From contig JAGRNR010000010.1 in NCBI GenBank assembly GCA_020440645.1, positions 1 through 64,000 on the forward strand: a DNA stretch of 64,000 nt, in the 5' to 3' direction. The translations under genes were made by a program, and so were the position numbers. Positions 1 to 6,719 of the stretch are shown here, piece after piece. Source of the DNA: JAHEFU01 sp020440645 (GTDB lineage: Bacteria > 4484-113 > JAFGCY01). Positions within the stretch are counted from its first letter, which is position 1. Every line of letters begins with the position of its first letter. The notes under the pieces were generated by a model. The model was not told the origin of the DNA, did not search any database, and saw only the letters and a list, made by a program, of their open reading frames with translations.

Positions 1-75
1 TGCATGTTACCTGCGCAGGATGGCCACTGACAGGGCCGCCGCAGTCTCGGTTCAGGGGTGACACTGGCGAAAAAA

Positions 76-98
76 ACCGGCGGGACAAGCCCGCCGGT
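76..98 (-). terminator. intrinsic terminator of the ABC binding-protein gene
   Basis: A perfect 9-bp stem (76-84 with 90-98, arms ACCGGCGGG/CCCGCCGGT) closes a 5-base loop. On the minus strand it is followed by six T residues (75 down to 70). It lies about 30 bases beyond the stop codon of the minus-strand gene that ends at 128, as expected for a Rho-independent terminator. Confidence 0.88.
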
Positions 99-127
99 GG
101 TTCAATTCGGTTCTGACTGACTGTGGA

Positions 128-1600
128 TCAGTGTCCGCAGGGGTTCTCGCCACAGGGGTTCTCACCGCAAGGGTTGTCACCACAGGGGTTCTCTCCGCAC
201 GGGTTGTCTCCACACGGATTCTCACCACAGGGGTTCTCTCCGCACGGGTTGTCTCCACACGGATTCTCACCACAGGGGTTCTCGCCACACGGGTTTTCCG
301 CGCAGGGGTTGTCTCCACAGGGGTTGTCAGCGCAGGGGTTGGCATCCGCTTCAGCGGAGCCACCCTCGGGCTCGAAGGTGTAGACCCACTTGAAGCTGCC
401 GTCGCCGGTGATCTCCAGCACGACCAGCTTCTTCTCGGCATTGTGCTGGGCGTTGATGGTCACGCTGCCGGCCGCGCCCTTGAAGTCCTTCAGGTTGGAC
501 ATCGCCGTCACGAAGGCTTCCTTGTCAATGCTGCCGGCATCCTCATAGGCCTGCTTGACGGCGTAGACCGCGTCGTAGGCCAGGATCGCCATCGCATCGG
601 GAGTCTTGCCGCCGTTGCGCGCCTTGTAGCCCTTGACGAAGTTCTGCACCGCGGGATCCTGGTCGTCAGCGGCGTAGTGGTTCGTGAAGTAGCTGCCGAC
701 GATGCTCTGCTGTGCGATGTCGAACAGGTCCGGGCTGTCGAAGCCGTCGCCGCCGAGCAGGGGCTGCTCGAGTCCGACCTCACGGGCCTGGTTGGCAATC
801 AGGGCCACCTTGTCATAGTATCCGGGCACGATCAGCACGTCGAAGTCCTGGCTCTTGAAGCGGTTGAGCTTGGAGCGGAAGTCCGTCTCGGTGCTGGCGA
901 GGAAGCTGTCCTCGCTCACGATCTCAACGCCGAGCTCCGGGGCCACGGTCTTGATGCGGTCGCGGATGCCGACGGAGTAATCACTGTCCGCATCGTAGAA
1001 GATCACGGCGCGTGAAGCGGCGATCGGGCCATCCGGAAGCGCGGCAAACGTGATCATGCGCTCGGCCTGGAAGTCATCGGTGAAGCAGGTACGGAAGATG
1101 TACTTGCGCACGCTGCCATCCTCATTGAGGGTCAGCGTGGTCTTGGTGCTGGCCGGGGTTACCATCGGAGTGTGGTTGTCCTCGGCCACCTTGGCGATTG
1201 CCAGCGAGTTGGAGCTGGCCACCGCGCCGATGATCACGTCCACCTTGTCCTGGCTGCAGTGCTTGGCAGCCACCTTGGCGGCCTCATCGGTCTTGGAGGC
1301 GTTGTCATCCCAGATGGCCTCGATCTGGCGACCGAGGATACCGCCGGCCGCATTGATCTCGTCCACTGCCATCAGCGCGCCGCTGTGGCTGGATGTGCCG
1401 AAGGACGCGATCGGACCGGTCTCCTCGAAGTTAAAGCCGATCTTGACCGGGCCTTCCTCACCGCCGCCGCCGGCACCGCTGGTACCGCCGCCGGTGGTGC
1501 CACCGGTGTTACCGCTGCCGCTGTCATCGGCGGGATTGCAGCCTGCGAGCGCTAGCAGCAGCAGGCCGAGTAACAATAGAATTGCTGAACCCTGACGCAT
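128..1600 (-). CDS. branched-chain amino-acid-type ABC substrate-binding lipoprotein with cysteine-repeat tail
   Basis: Probable 490-residue lipoprotein of the Leu/Ile/Val-binding (Peripla_BP_6, LivJ-like) family, which captures a small ligand outside the membrane for an ABC importer. Seen: hydrophobic signal with lipobox ALAGC (C21), a Gly/Thr-rich linker, then the two-lobed domain from about residue 50 (VKIGFNFEETGPIASFG, later NSLAIAKVAEDNHTPMVTPAS) to about 415. The last ~70 residues are 14 copies of NPC[GA][DEH], giving 14 cysteines; family members do not normally carry this. Start: ATG at 1600 is preceded by GAGGAG at 8 bases, whereas the in-frame GTG at 1609 would sit on that Shine-Dalgarno sequence. 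No permease or ATPase gene is beside it, so the transporter may be encoded elsewhere or the protein may act as a sensor. Ligand unknown. Confidence 0.9.
   Translation of the reverse strand: MRQGSAILLLLGLLLLALAGCNPADDSGSGNTGGTTGGGTSGAGGGGEEGPVKIGFNFEETGPIASFGTSSHSGALMAVDEINAAGGILGRQIEAIWDDNASKTDEAAKVAAKHCSQDKVDVIIGAVASSNSLAIAKVAEDNHTPMVTPASTKTTLTLNEDGSVRKYIFRTCFTDDFQAERMITFAALPDGPIAASRAVIFYDADSDYSVGIRDRIKTVAPELGVEIVSEDSFLASTETDFRSKLNRFKSQDFDVLIVPGYYDKVALIANQAREVGLEQPLLGGDGFDSPDLFDIAQQSIVGSYFTNHYAADDQDPAVQNFVKGYKARNGGKTPDAMAILAYDAVYAVKQAYEDAGSIDKEAFVTAMSNLKDFKGAAGSVTINAQHNAEKKLVVLEITGDGSFKWVYTFEPEGGSAEADANPCADNPCGDNPCAENPCGENPCGENPCGDNPCGENPCGENPCGDNPCGENPCGDNPCGENPCGENPCGH
131..343 (-). repeat. 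15-bp coding minisatellite encoding the NPCG[DE] tail
   Basis: Fourteen tandem 15-base units encode Asn-Pro-Cys-Gly/Ala-Asp/Glu. A higher-order 45-bp block at 181-225 is repeated exactly at 226-270, which points to recent unit gain by slippage or recombination. The repeat stays in frame to the stop codon. Confidence 0.95.
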
Positions 1601-1660
1601 GAACCTCACTCCTCAATCAATGTCCGTGCCACCCATTCTCACCCAGCACGGATCTTGGGG

Positions 1661-1676
1661 TAGAATGGCTATTCTA
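1661..1676. promoter_or_regulatory. back-to-back TAGAAT boxes between the ABC gene and tRNA-Leu
   Basis: TAGAAT on the plus strand (1661-1666) and TAGAAT on the minus strand (1671-1676) form a 6-bp inverted repeat with a 4-base spacer. Each could be the -10 box for the gene it points to. No convincing -35 sequence is visible on either side. Confidence 0.35.
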
Positions 1677-1714
1677 GCACTCCACCCCGCCTCGGGAGCC
1701 TAGGAGTGTGGCCA

Positions 1715-1801
1715 GCCGGAGTGGCGGAATTGGCAGACGCAGCAGACTCAAAATCTGCCGGGGGTGACCCCGTGGGGGTTCGAGTCCCCCCTTCGGCACC
1801 A
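1715..1801 (+). tRNA. tRNA-Leu (anticodon CAA)
   Basis: Class II tRNA with acceptor arms GCCGGAG/CTTCGGC (one G-T pair), D-arm GGCGGAATTGGCAGACGC, anticodon stem GCAGA/TCTGC around the loop CTCAAAA (anticodon CAA, decoding UUG), a long variable arm, T-loop GTTCGAGTC, discriminator A and encoded CCA (1799-1801). All elements are canonical. Confidence 0.97.
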
Positions 1802-1839
1802 TCGACCCTGATCAGCAAGGCACATGAGATGATGCCTGC

Positions 1840-2268
1840 ATGCAGGACAGACCAGGCATCAGCGCAGTGCTGGAGACCATCCTCTACGTGGACGACATCG
1901 AGGCTGCGCGCGGATTCTACGAGGGATTGCTCGGGCTCAGCCCGCATGGGATGCACAGCGAACTCGGCATCGGCTACCGGCTGGAGCGGCAGATGCTGCT
2001 GCTGTTCGTGGCGGAACTGAGCAGCCGGCCGGGGCGGATCGTGCCCAGCCATGGAGCGGTCGGGGCCGGGCATGTGGCATTCACGGCCAGCCCGGCGGAG
2101 ATCGAGCAGTGGAGGCAATACCTGCTCACCTGCGGCATTGGGATAGAACAGGACCACCACTGGGACAACGGTGCGCGCTCAATCTACTTTCGCGATCCGG
2201 CGGGCAATTCGCTGGAATTCACGAGTCCGCATCTTTGGGGACTGGAGCTGCCGGATTCCGGTAGATAA
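1840..2268 (+). CDS. VOC (glyoxalase/bleomycin-resistance) family protein
   Basis: A 142-residue single-unit vicinal-oxygen-chelate fold protein. Seen: the N-terminal beta-alpha motif VLETILYVDDIEAARGFYEGLLGL, a middle GAGHVAFTA strand carrying a possible metal-ligand His, and the C-terminal signature SIYFRDPAGNSLEFTSP that supplies the usual Glu ligand. VOC proteins include glyoxalases, fosfomycin or bleomycin resistance proteins and dioxygenases; the substrate cannot be read here. It follows tRNA-Leu by 39 bases and precedes a second VOC gene. No good Shine-Dalgarno sequence precedes ATG 1840. Confidence 0.85.
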   Translation: MQDRPGISAVLETILYVDDIEAARGFYEGLLGLSPHGMHSELGIGYRLERQMLLLFVAELSSRPGRIVPSHGAVGAGHVAFTASPAEIEQWRQYLLTCGIGIEQDHHWDNGARSIYFRDPAGNSLEFTSPHLWGLELPDSGR

Positions 2269-2405
2269 TGGGCGAGCATCATCGCCAACACTGCTGCAGG
2301 CCTTATCAACGAGACCAGTTCTCATTTGTGGACAGATTTCCCCGTTTCACGGAAATAACCCGCGATATTGCCAAAAACCTATTCCATTACATGACTCCAT
2401 CGGCA

Positions 2406-2411
2406 TAGAAT
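2406..2411 (+). promoter_or_regulatory. -10 box of a leaderless mRNA (VOC gene 2418)
   Basis: TAGAAT lies six bases before ATG 2418 and there is no Shine-Dalgarno sequence, which places the expected transcript start at or within two bases of the start codon. Confidence 0.6.
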
Positions 2412-2417
2412 TGATTG

Positions 2418-2864
2418 ATGGGAATGATGGACACGCAAAGCCGCCGTGCCGCGCACGGCACAGCCCGACTCCGCGGAAACATCCGTGCACTGCAGTCCGT
2501 GTCCATTGAGGTGCGCAACCCCGATATCTCACGCGACTTCTACATCGAAACCCTTGGCATGCAGCTGGCCAGTGACAACGACCGTCCCGGTGCACCGCTG
2601 CTGGTGCAGCCGATGGACGGCGGGGCTGGCATCCTGCTGTTCTGCCTGCAGGATGATGGCCCGTTCAGCAAGCGCCGGACCGAACTGCGCTGGACCGGCC
2701 TGAGCCTGACAACGGACGATGTTGACGCGGTGCACGACCGCCTGCTGGCGCGCAATGCGCAGGTGCTGCAGGCCCCGCAGACCAAGCCCTGGGGTGTACG
2801 GGACTGCGTGTTCGCCGACCCCGATGGCAACGTGTTCAACCTCGTGCAGCTGCTGGCTGACTGA
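2418..2864 (+). CDS. VOC family protein
   Basis: A 148-residue VOC-fold protein: the first strand-helix is SVSIEVRNPDISRDFYIETLGM, the C-terminal signature is RDCVFADPDGNVFNLVQL. The closing position has Asn-Leu where many members have an Asp/Glu metal ligand, so the metal site may differ from classic glyoxalase I. The start at ATG 2418 is chosen because TAGAAT sits six bases upstream; a TTG three bases earlier is also open. It lies 31 bases before the HAD gene, which has its own -10 box. Function unknown. Confidence 0.82.
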   Translation: MGMMDTQSRRAAHGTARLRGNIRALQSVSIEVRNPDISRDFYIETLGMQLASDNDRPGAPLLVQPMDGGAGILLFCLQDDGPFSKRRTELRWTGLSLTTDDVDAVHDRLLARNAQVLQAPQTKPWGVRDCVFADPDGNVFNLVQLLAD

Positions 2865-2882
2865 CGCCGGCTGAACAGGCGG

Positions 2883-2888
2883 TATAAC
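2883..2888 (+). promoter_or_regulatory. -10 box of a leaderless mRNA (HAD gene)
   Basis: TATAAC sits seven bases before ATG 2896, with no Shine-Dalgarno sequence between. A possible weak -35, CTGACG, lies 16 bases further upstream. Confidence 0.6.
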
Positions 2889-2895
2889 TTTCCCG

Positions 2896-3750
2896 ATGGA
2901 ACGCAAACCCAGCCTGCTGCTGCTTGACGCCGACGGCGTGCTGTGGCGCGGGCAGAGCCCCCTGCCCCACGCCGCGGAATTCGTCAGCCGCGCGCTGGCG
3001 GCCGGCATCCGTTGCGTGCTGGTCAGCAACAATTCCACCAAGGACCGCGTTGCCTACAGTGCGCAGTGCTCAGCGATGGGCATCCCGCTCAACCGGGAGG
3101 ACATCTTCAGCTCCAACTACATCGCCGGGCCCTGGCTGGCGCGCGAGCGTCCCGGACGCAGCGTGCTGGTGCTGGGCAGTGAACTGCTGCATCGCAGCGT
3201 GGCGCAGCATGTGGAGCACTGCGTACATGCACCGAAGTGGCTGGCCCAGCGCGGCCTGCTGGAGTACCGCGGTGGCAGTGAGCTGTACAGGGTACTTGCC
3301 AGCCTGCGCCCGGACGTCGTGCTCAGCGGAATGGACGTTGCCACGGATTACCTGAAGCATGCGCTGGCCTGCATCGCGATCCAGCAGGGGGCGGAGCTGA
3401 TCGGCACGAATGACGACCTGTCATTCCCGGTGGAAGGGGGCTGGCTGCTGCCCGGCAGCGGGGCCCAGCTGGCAATGTACTCGCTGGTGTGCCGTGAGGA
3501 ACCGAAGGTGCTGGGCAAACCGGGGCTGGCGATCCTGCAGCAGATCGAAATGGAGACGGGGATTGCCAGAAGTGAGATGCTGATGATCGGGGACCGCCCG
3601 AACACGGATATCGCCATGGCGCAGAACGCCGGCATACCCTCCATGCTGGTATTGACCGGCGTCACTGACCGGGCCACGGCAGAGTCCCTTTCCCTGCCGA
3701 CGACCATCATTGCCGATCTCGAGGAGGCGGCTGCCATCCTCTCGATCTAG
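2896..3750 (+). CDS. HAD superfamily phosphatase, NagD-like
   Basis: A 284-residue HAD hydrolase of the NagD/class IIA type, usually cytosolic phosphatases of nucleoside or sugar phosphates (p-nitrophenylphosphatase, phosphoglycolate phosphatase relatives). Seen: motif I LLLDADGVLW (nucleophile D11, general acid D13), motif II VLVSNNSTK, the C2 cap between about residues 80 and 190, then motif III region VLGKPG and motif IV MIGDRPNTDIAMAQNAGI. Length and motif spacing are normal. The start is set by the leaderless -10 box at 2883. The gene ends before a convergent minus-strand pair. Substrate not assignable. Confidence 0.9.
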   Translation: MERKPSLLLLDADGVLWRGQSPLPHAAEFVSRALAAGIRCVLVSNNSTKDRVAYSAQCSAMGIPLNREDIFSSNYIAGPWLARERPGRSVLVLGSELLHRSVAQHVEHCVHAPKWLAQRGLLEYRGGSELYRVLASLRPDVVLSGMDVATDYLKHALACIAIQQGAELIGTNDDLSFPVEGGWLLPGSGAQLAMYSLVCREEPKVLGKPGLAILQQIEMETGIARSEMLMIGDRPNTDIAMAQNAGIPSMLVLTGVTDRATAESLSLPTTIIADLEEAAAILSI

Positions 3751-3804
3751 TGCCGCACGCGACGGCTTGCCCACGCGGGGCAGTTCAGCGGACGTGCCCG
3801 ACCG

Positions 3805-4005
3805 CTACCTGGCGTGCCGACCGGATCGAAGAGAGGGGCTGAGCAGGACGAAAAGTCCGCCCAGCCCCACGAGGAAGAGGAAGGCATTTATAGATAGCTG
3901 GTTTGGTGCGGAACCGGATGACACGTACTCGCCCACTGCAAGGCAGATGTAGGCTGCGAATACGCCTCCCAGATACCGCAGGAATCTCCTGACGTCGCTG
4001 AACAT
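3805..4005 (-). CDS. small two-helix membrane protein paired with an XRE regulator
   Basis: A 66-residue protein with two hydrophobic helices (about residues 10-27 and 40-57) and a basic C-terminus (SLRSGRHAR), so probably an inner-membrane protein. A good Shine-Dalgarno GGGAG lies five bases before ATG 4005. It begins 33 bases after the XRE regulator at 4039-4266, on the same strand, and is presumably co-transcribed. Pairs of a short XRE regulator and a small membrane protein are widespread in bacteria; the job of the membrane partner is not established, and no toxin motif is visible. Confidence 0.7.
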   Translation of the reverse strand: MFSDVRRFLRYLGGVFAAYICLAVGEYVSSGSAPNQLSINAFLFLVGLGGLFVLLSPSLRSGRHAR

Positions 4006-4038
4006 CTCAACTCCCTAGCTCGACAACGCCCCGGATCC

Positions 4039-4266
4039 CTATTCCGTTTTCCTATCACCGTCGTTCCCGTCTTCCAGCCGGAACAGCTCATCCACACTGA
4101 GTCCGAAGATGTCTGCCATCCTCATCGCCAGCGTCACCGATGGATCAGCCTTGCCACGTTCCACGGCGTGGATCGTCTGGCGGCTGACCCCGATGGCCCT
4201 TGCGAGCTGCTCCTGGGTCATATCCAGTCGCGCACGATGCATCCGGATGAAATTGACTAATTTCAT
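4039..4266 (-). CDS. XRE-family transcriptional regulator
   Basis: A 75-residue protein made almost entirely of one Cro/CI-type helix-turn-helix (residues 5-60): MTQEQLARAIGVSRQTIHAVERG is the HTH and the tail FGLSVDELFRLED is typical of the short YozG-like subgroup. Likely DNA-binding repressor of its own operon with the small membrane protein downstream. Its 5' leader carries a strong promoter (TTGACA, 17 bp, TATATT) and a perfect palindrome at 4282-4299 between that promoter and the start, a plausible autoregulatory operator. No Shine-Dalgarno sequence is evident before ATG 4266. Confidence 0.9.
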   Translation of the reverse strand: MKLVNFIRMHRARLDMTQEQLARAIGVSRQTIHAVERGKADPSVTLAMRMADIFGLSVDELFRLEDGNDGDRKTE

Positions 4267-4281
4267 TGGTTCAGCACTGGC

Positions 4282-4299
4282 AGTAAAGTTAGCTTTACT
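4282..4299 (-). promoter_or_regulatory. candidate operator for the XRE regulator
   Basis: Perfect 7-bp inverted repeat AGTAAAG / CTTTACT with a 4-base spacer (TTAG). It lies 16 bases upstream of the XRE start codon and just downstream of the predicted transcription start, where bound repressor would block elongation or clearance. Confidence 0.6.
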
Positions 4300-4321
4300 T
4301 CCTGTACCGTGCGCTGGACAG

Positions 4322-4350
4322 AATATATATGGTTTTGGTCATTGTGTCAA
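4322..4350 (-). promoter_or_regulatory. sigma-70-type promoter of the XRE operon
   Basis: On the minus strand a consensus TTGACA (4345-4350) is followed by a 17-bp spacer and TATATT (4322-4327). This is the best -35/-10 pair noticed in the window. Predicted start near 4315 leaves a leader of about 50 bases. Confidence 0.8.
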
Positions 4351-4467
4351 GCTTTTTAGATATTTGTCTAGTAATCTTTACATTGAGGGATGGGGGTTGC
4401 TGGAAGGGGGAAGAGCAGAACAGAGGACTGCTTGCGGGAATGCAGCGGGGAATGCTGGCACTGAGGT

Positions 4468-4696
4468 CCACAGAATCCCACAGAGATCCAGAGAGGAAAT
4501 GCCAAGGGACAATTCCGTTGCCAAGAAGCCTGCGACTCTGCGTTCGATAAATCGGCGCTGGGTCCTCGCTGTAATCACGCGCATGCATACGTGGCCCTGT
4601 ATTGTTCAACACAGAGGTACAGAGATCACAGAGAATACGTATCCAGGGAAGTGAGCCGCCAGATCCTCTGTGAAACTCTGTGGATCTCTGTGGTTG
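4468..4696. repeat. CACAGAG-word inverted-repeat element; the rest of 4351-4754 is non-coding
   Basis: No plausible gene is seen between the XRE promoter and 4755. The stretch holds three clusters of the word CACAGAG spaced about 9-12 bp: a direct cluster at 4468-4496, another at 4608-4633, and an inverted cluster (CTCTGTG words) at 4665-4696. The last two can pair as arms of an imperfect hairpin about 90 bp long. It resembles a decayed miniature or palindromic repeat; no transposase is adjacent. Confidence 0.6.
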
Positions 4697-4754
4697 TCAA
4701 ACCCGTTCATGCTTCCATGATGCAACTACGCGGATGCGGGCGTTGGCAGAGTTG

Positions 4755-4802
4755 TGCGGCTTGCGCCGCAGGTCCCTCGCCTTGCTTGCGCAAGACCTCC
4801 TA
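4755..4802 (-). repeat. REP-like double hairpin abutting the HD-GYP stop codon
   Basis: Read on the minus strand the element starts TAGGAGGTC and forms two hairpins with GCAA loops: CTTGC/GCAAG stem at 4781-4794 and a 6-bp stem TGCGGC/GCCGCA at 4755-4770. The leading TAG (4800-4802) is the stop codon of the HD-GYP gene. The GGAGG head and stem-loop match elements at 28622, 29368 and 37369. Confidence 0.7.
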
Positions 4803-5474
4803 GGCCGTGCGGCTTCCGCCGACGAGGATCGGGGTACGGCGGCGGATGTCCGTCTCCGGGATGATCTCGTCGTCAGGGAAGATGTAGGTTGTCAACGACA
4901 GGAAGCGGTCCAGCAGTTCCGGGTCGAAGCCGAAGGCATTCTCGGAGGAATCCATCATGCGGCGAATCCTGCCATAGGGCATCGCCGTGCGGTACGGGCG
5001 GTTGCTTGACAACGCATCCCACACATCAGCGATCTGCAGCACCTTGACCAGCAGCGGGTAGTCCGTCAGTCCGCTGGGGTATCCCTTGCCGTCCAGCCTT
5101 TCATGGTGCATCAGAGTGATGTCGAGCAGTTCCTGCTGGCAGAGCGGGCGCAGGATGTTGTAGCCGTAGAGCGGATGCTTGCGGATCTCGGCGAATTCCT
5201 CGTCAGTCAGTGGCCCGGGCTTGTGCAGGATGCGGCTGTCAACGCCGATCTTGCCGATGTCATGCAGGGTACCGGCGTCCTGCAGGATATCCAGCTCCCG
5301 CGTGGACAGGCCGAGCTCAAGCCCGAGCGAGACGCTCAGTGTGCCGACGCGCTCGCTGTGGCCCCTGGTGTAGGGGTCCGCCAGCTCGAGGGCCTCAATC
5401 AGGCTGGTGAAGATCGCCTTGAGCTGGATTGTTTCCTCTGCGTACTTCATCTGCTGAAAGTCTATCCCGCCCAT
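4800..5474 (-). CDS. HD-GYP domain phosphodiesterase (cyclic-di-GMP type)
   Basis: A 224-residue stand-alone HD-GYP protein, the family that hydrolyses cyclic di-GMP in the cytoplasm. Seen: RGHSERVG, the metal-binding HDIGKIG pair (about residues 66-72), then HHERLDGKGYPSGL, the GYP signature that distinguishes it from ordinary HD domains, and the downstream region LQIADVWDALSSNRPYR. There is no receiver or sensor domain, so its control is not visible. The start is uncertain: ATG 5474 has no Shine-Dalgarno sequence; in-frame ATG 5450 has TAGACT eight bases upstream and may be a leaderless start. The stop codon TAG belongs to the REP-like element at 4755-4802. Confidence 0.9.
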   Translation of the reverse strand: MGGIDFQQMKYAEETIQLKAIFTSLIEALELADPYTRGHSERVGTLSVSLGLELGLSTRELDILQDAGTLHDIGKIGVDSRILHKPGPLTDEEFAEIRKHPLYGYNILRPLCQQELLDITLMHHERLDGKGYPSGLTDYPLLVKVLQIADVWDALSSNRPYRTAMPYGRIRRMMDSSENAFGFDPELLDRFLSLTTYIFPDDEIIPETDIRRRTPILVGGSRTA

Positions 5475-5555
5475 TTGGACGGACGGGCAAGGAAAGTTGT
5501 CAGAAACCGCAGTTAAGCGTGTTTTCGTGGACCTTTGACCGGGATTTGTGGACGC

Positions 5556-6689
5556 TCAGTAAGGTTCCACCCGACCGTTGGCAACCCGGTAGACCTGGCC
5601 CGCTGCACGCTTGATCTGGCCGACCTCGCGCGCGCTGGCGGAGGTGATGAACACCTGGCTGTAGCGCCCGGCCAGCTCCATCAGGCGGCCCTTGCGCCCG
5701 TCGTCCATTTCTGACAACGCGTCATCAAGCATCAGGATCGGGTCGTCCTTCATGCGCTGGCGTGACAGTTCGCACAGCGCCAGCCGGAAGGCCAGCGCGG
5801 CACTGCGCATCTGGCCCTGGCTGCCGAAGCGCTTCAGGTCGCGGCCGTCCCCCAGCCGAAACAGCATGTCATCGCGGTGCGGGCCGACGCTGGTGTAACG
5901 CAGGCTGCTCTCCGATGCCGCGGCCGCGGCCAGCACCTCACCGTAGCTGGCTGCGATGCCCTCCGGCGGGTCGAGGGTGACCTGCGAGATGTAGTCCAGT
6001 GTGACCTGCTCGCCGGCCTCGCTGGCCAGCTGGCGGTGCAGCGGACGGAACAGGCCGTCCAGCACGCGGGTGATGCCGAGCCGCTCGCGGACCAGCTGGG
6101 CGCCACTCTGCACCATCTGCTCGCTGAAGGCAGCGAAGCTCTGCTGCAGCTCGCGGTTGTCACGGGTCACTCCGGGCTGCGGGTGGATCATCTTCAGCAG
6201 CTTGTTGCGCTGCTCGCGCGCCCGGCGAAAGTGGTTCATAACCTTTGTAAGCTGTGGCTTGAGGCGCAGCAGCTCAAGGTCCAGCACCTCGCGGCGCAGG
6301 GCCGGGTCGCCGGTGACGATGCCGAGGTCACCGGGGAAGAAGAACTGGCTGTGCAGCTTGCCGATGTAATCCTGGAACTTCTGCACGTCATCGCCGTTGA
6401 AGCGCACGAAGCGCTTGCCGTCCTTGAGCACCAGGCGCACTTCGAAGTCATGGCTCTGCTCATCGGAGAAGCGTGCGTCGATCACCGCATAGGGTGCGCC
6501 GAAACGCACGATCTCACGGTCACGGCTGGTGCGGAAGGACTTCAGGTAGGATAGGTAGTGGATCGCCTCCAGCAGGTTGCTCTTACCGGCGCCGTTCTCC
6601 CCCGTGAGCACAATCACCCCGCGCGGGAATTCAAGCTCCAGGATCCGGTAATTGCGGTAGTCCCGCAGGGTGAGGGCGGCCAGATGCAC
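5556..6689 (-). CDS. recF: DNA replication and repair protein RecF
   Basis: RecF, an SMC-like ATPase of 377 residues (normal size), which with RecO and RecR loads RecA at single-strand gaps. Seen: N-terminal LTLRDYRNY, Walker A GENGAGKS (residues 30-37) followed by NLLEAIHYLS, a central coiled-coil-like region, the signature area SVGPHRDD, GSQGQMRSAALAFRLA and Walker B LMLDDALSEMD. It starts at GTG 6689, fixed by TATAAT six bases upstream; no Shine-Dalgarno sequence is present. It is not next to dnaA, dnaN or gyrB, the classical neighbours, but lies between an exported unknown protein and an HD-GYP gene. Confidence 0.97.
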   Translation of the reverse strand: MHLAALTLRDYRNYRILELEFPRGVIVLTGENGAGKSNLLEAIHYLSYLKSFRTSRDREIVRFGAPYAVIDARFSDEQSHDFEVRLVLKDGKRFVRFNGDDVQKFQDYIGKLHSQFFFPGDLGIVTGDPALRREVLDLELLRLKPQLTKVMNHFRRAREQRNKLLKMIHPQPGVTRDNRELQQSFAAFSEQMVQSGAQLVRERLGITRVLDGLFRPLHRQLASEAGEQVTLDYISQVTLDPPEGIAASYGEVLAAAAASESSLRYTSVGPHRDDMLFRLGDGRDLKRFGSQGQMRSAALAFRLALCELSRQRMKDDPILMLDDALSEMDDGRKGRLMELAGRYSQVFITSASAREVGQIKRAAGQVYRVANGRVEPY

Positions 6690-6695
6690 AGCGGC

Positions 6696-6701
6696 ATTAT
6701 A
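6696..6701 (-). promoter_or_regulatory. -10 box of leaderless recF
   Basis: TATAAT on the minus strand lies six bases before the GTG start of recF; CTGAAC is found 16 bases further upstream as a possible weak -35. Confidence 0.65.
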
Positions 6702-6719
6702 GCCGTGCCCGGCGCTGGT

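Noticed and set aside
128..343. Regular 15-bp repeats that might suggest a CRISPR array
   Set aside because: No spacers; the repeats are contiguous, in frame and encode NPCG units of a lipoprotein.
131..1015. Long open frames on the plus strand opposite the ABC-binding-protein gene, some repetitive
   Set aside because: They mirror the repeat and GC-rich codon pattern of the real minus-strand gene and have no motif or start signal.
3752..3785. Short hairpins after the HAD gene stop as a REP element or terminator
   Set aside because: Stems of 4-5 bp, no GGAGG head and no T tract.
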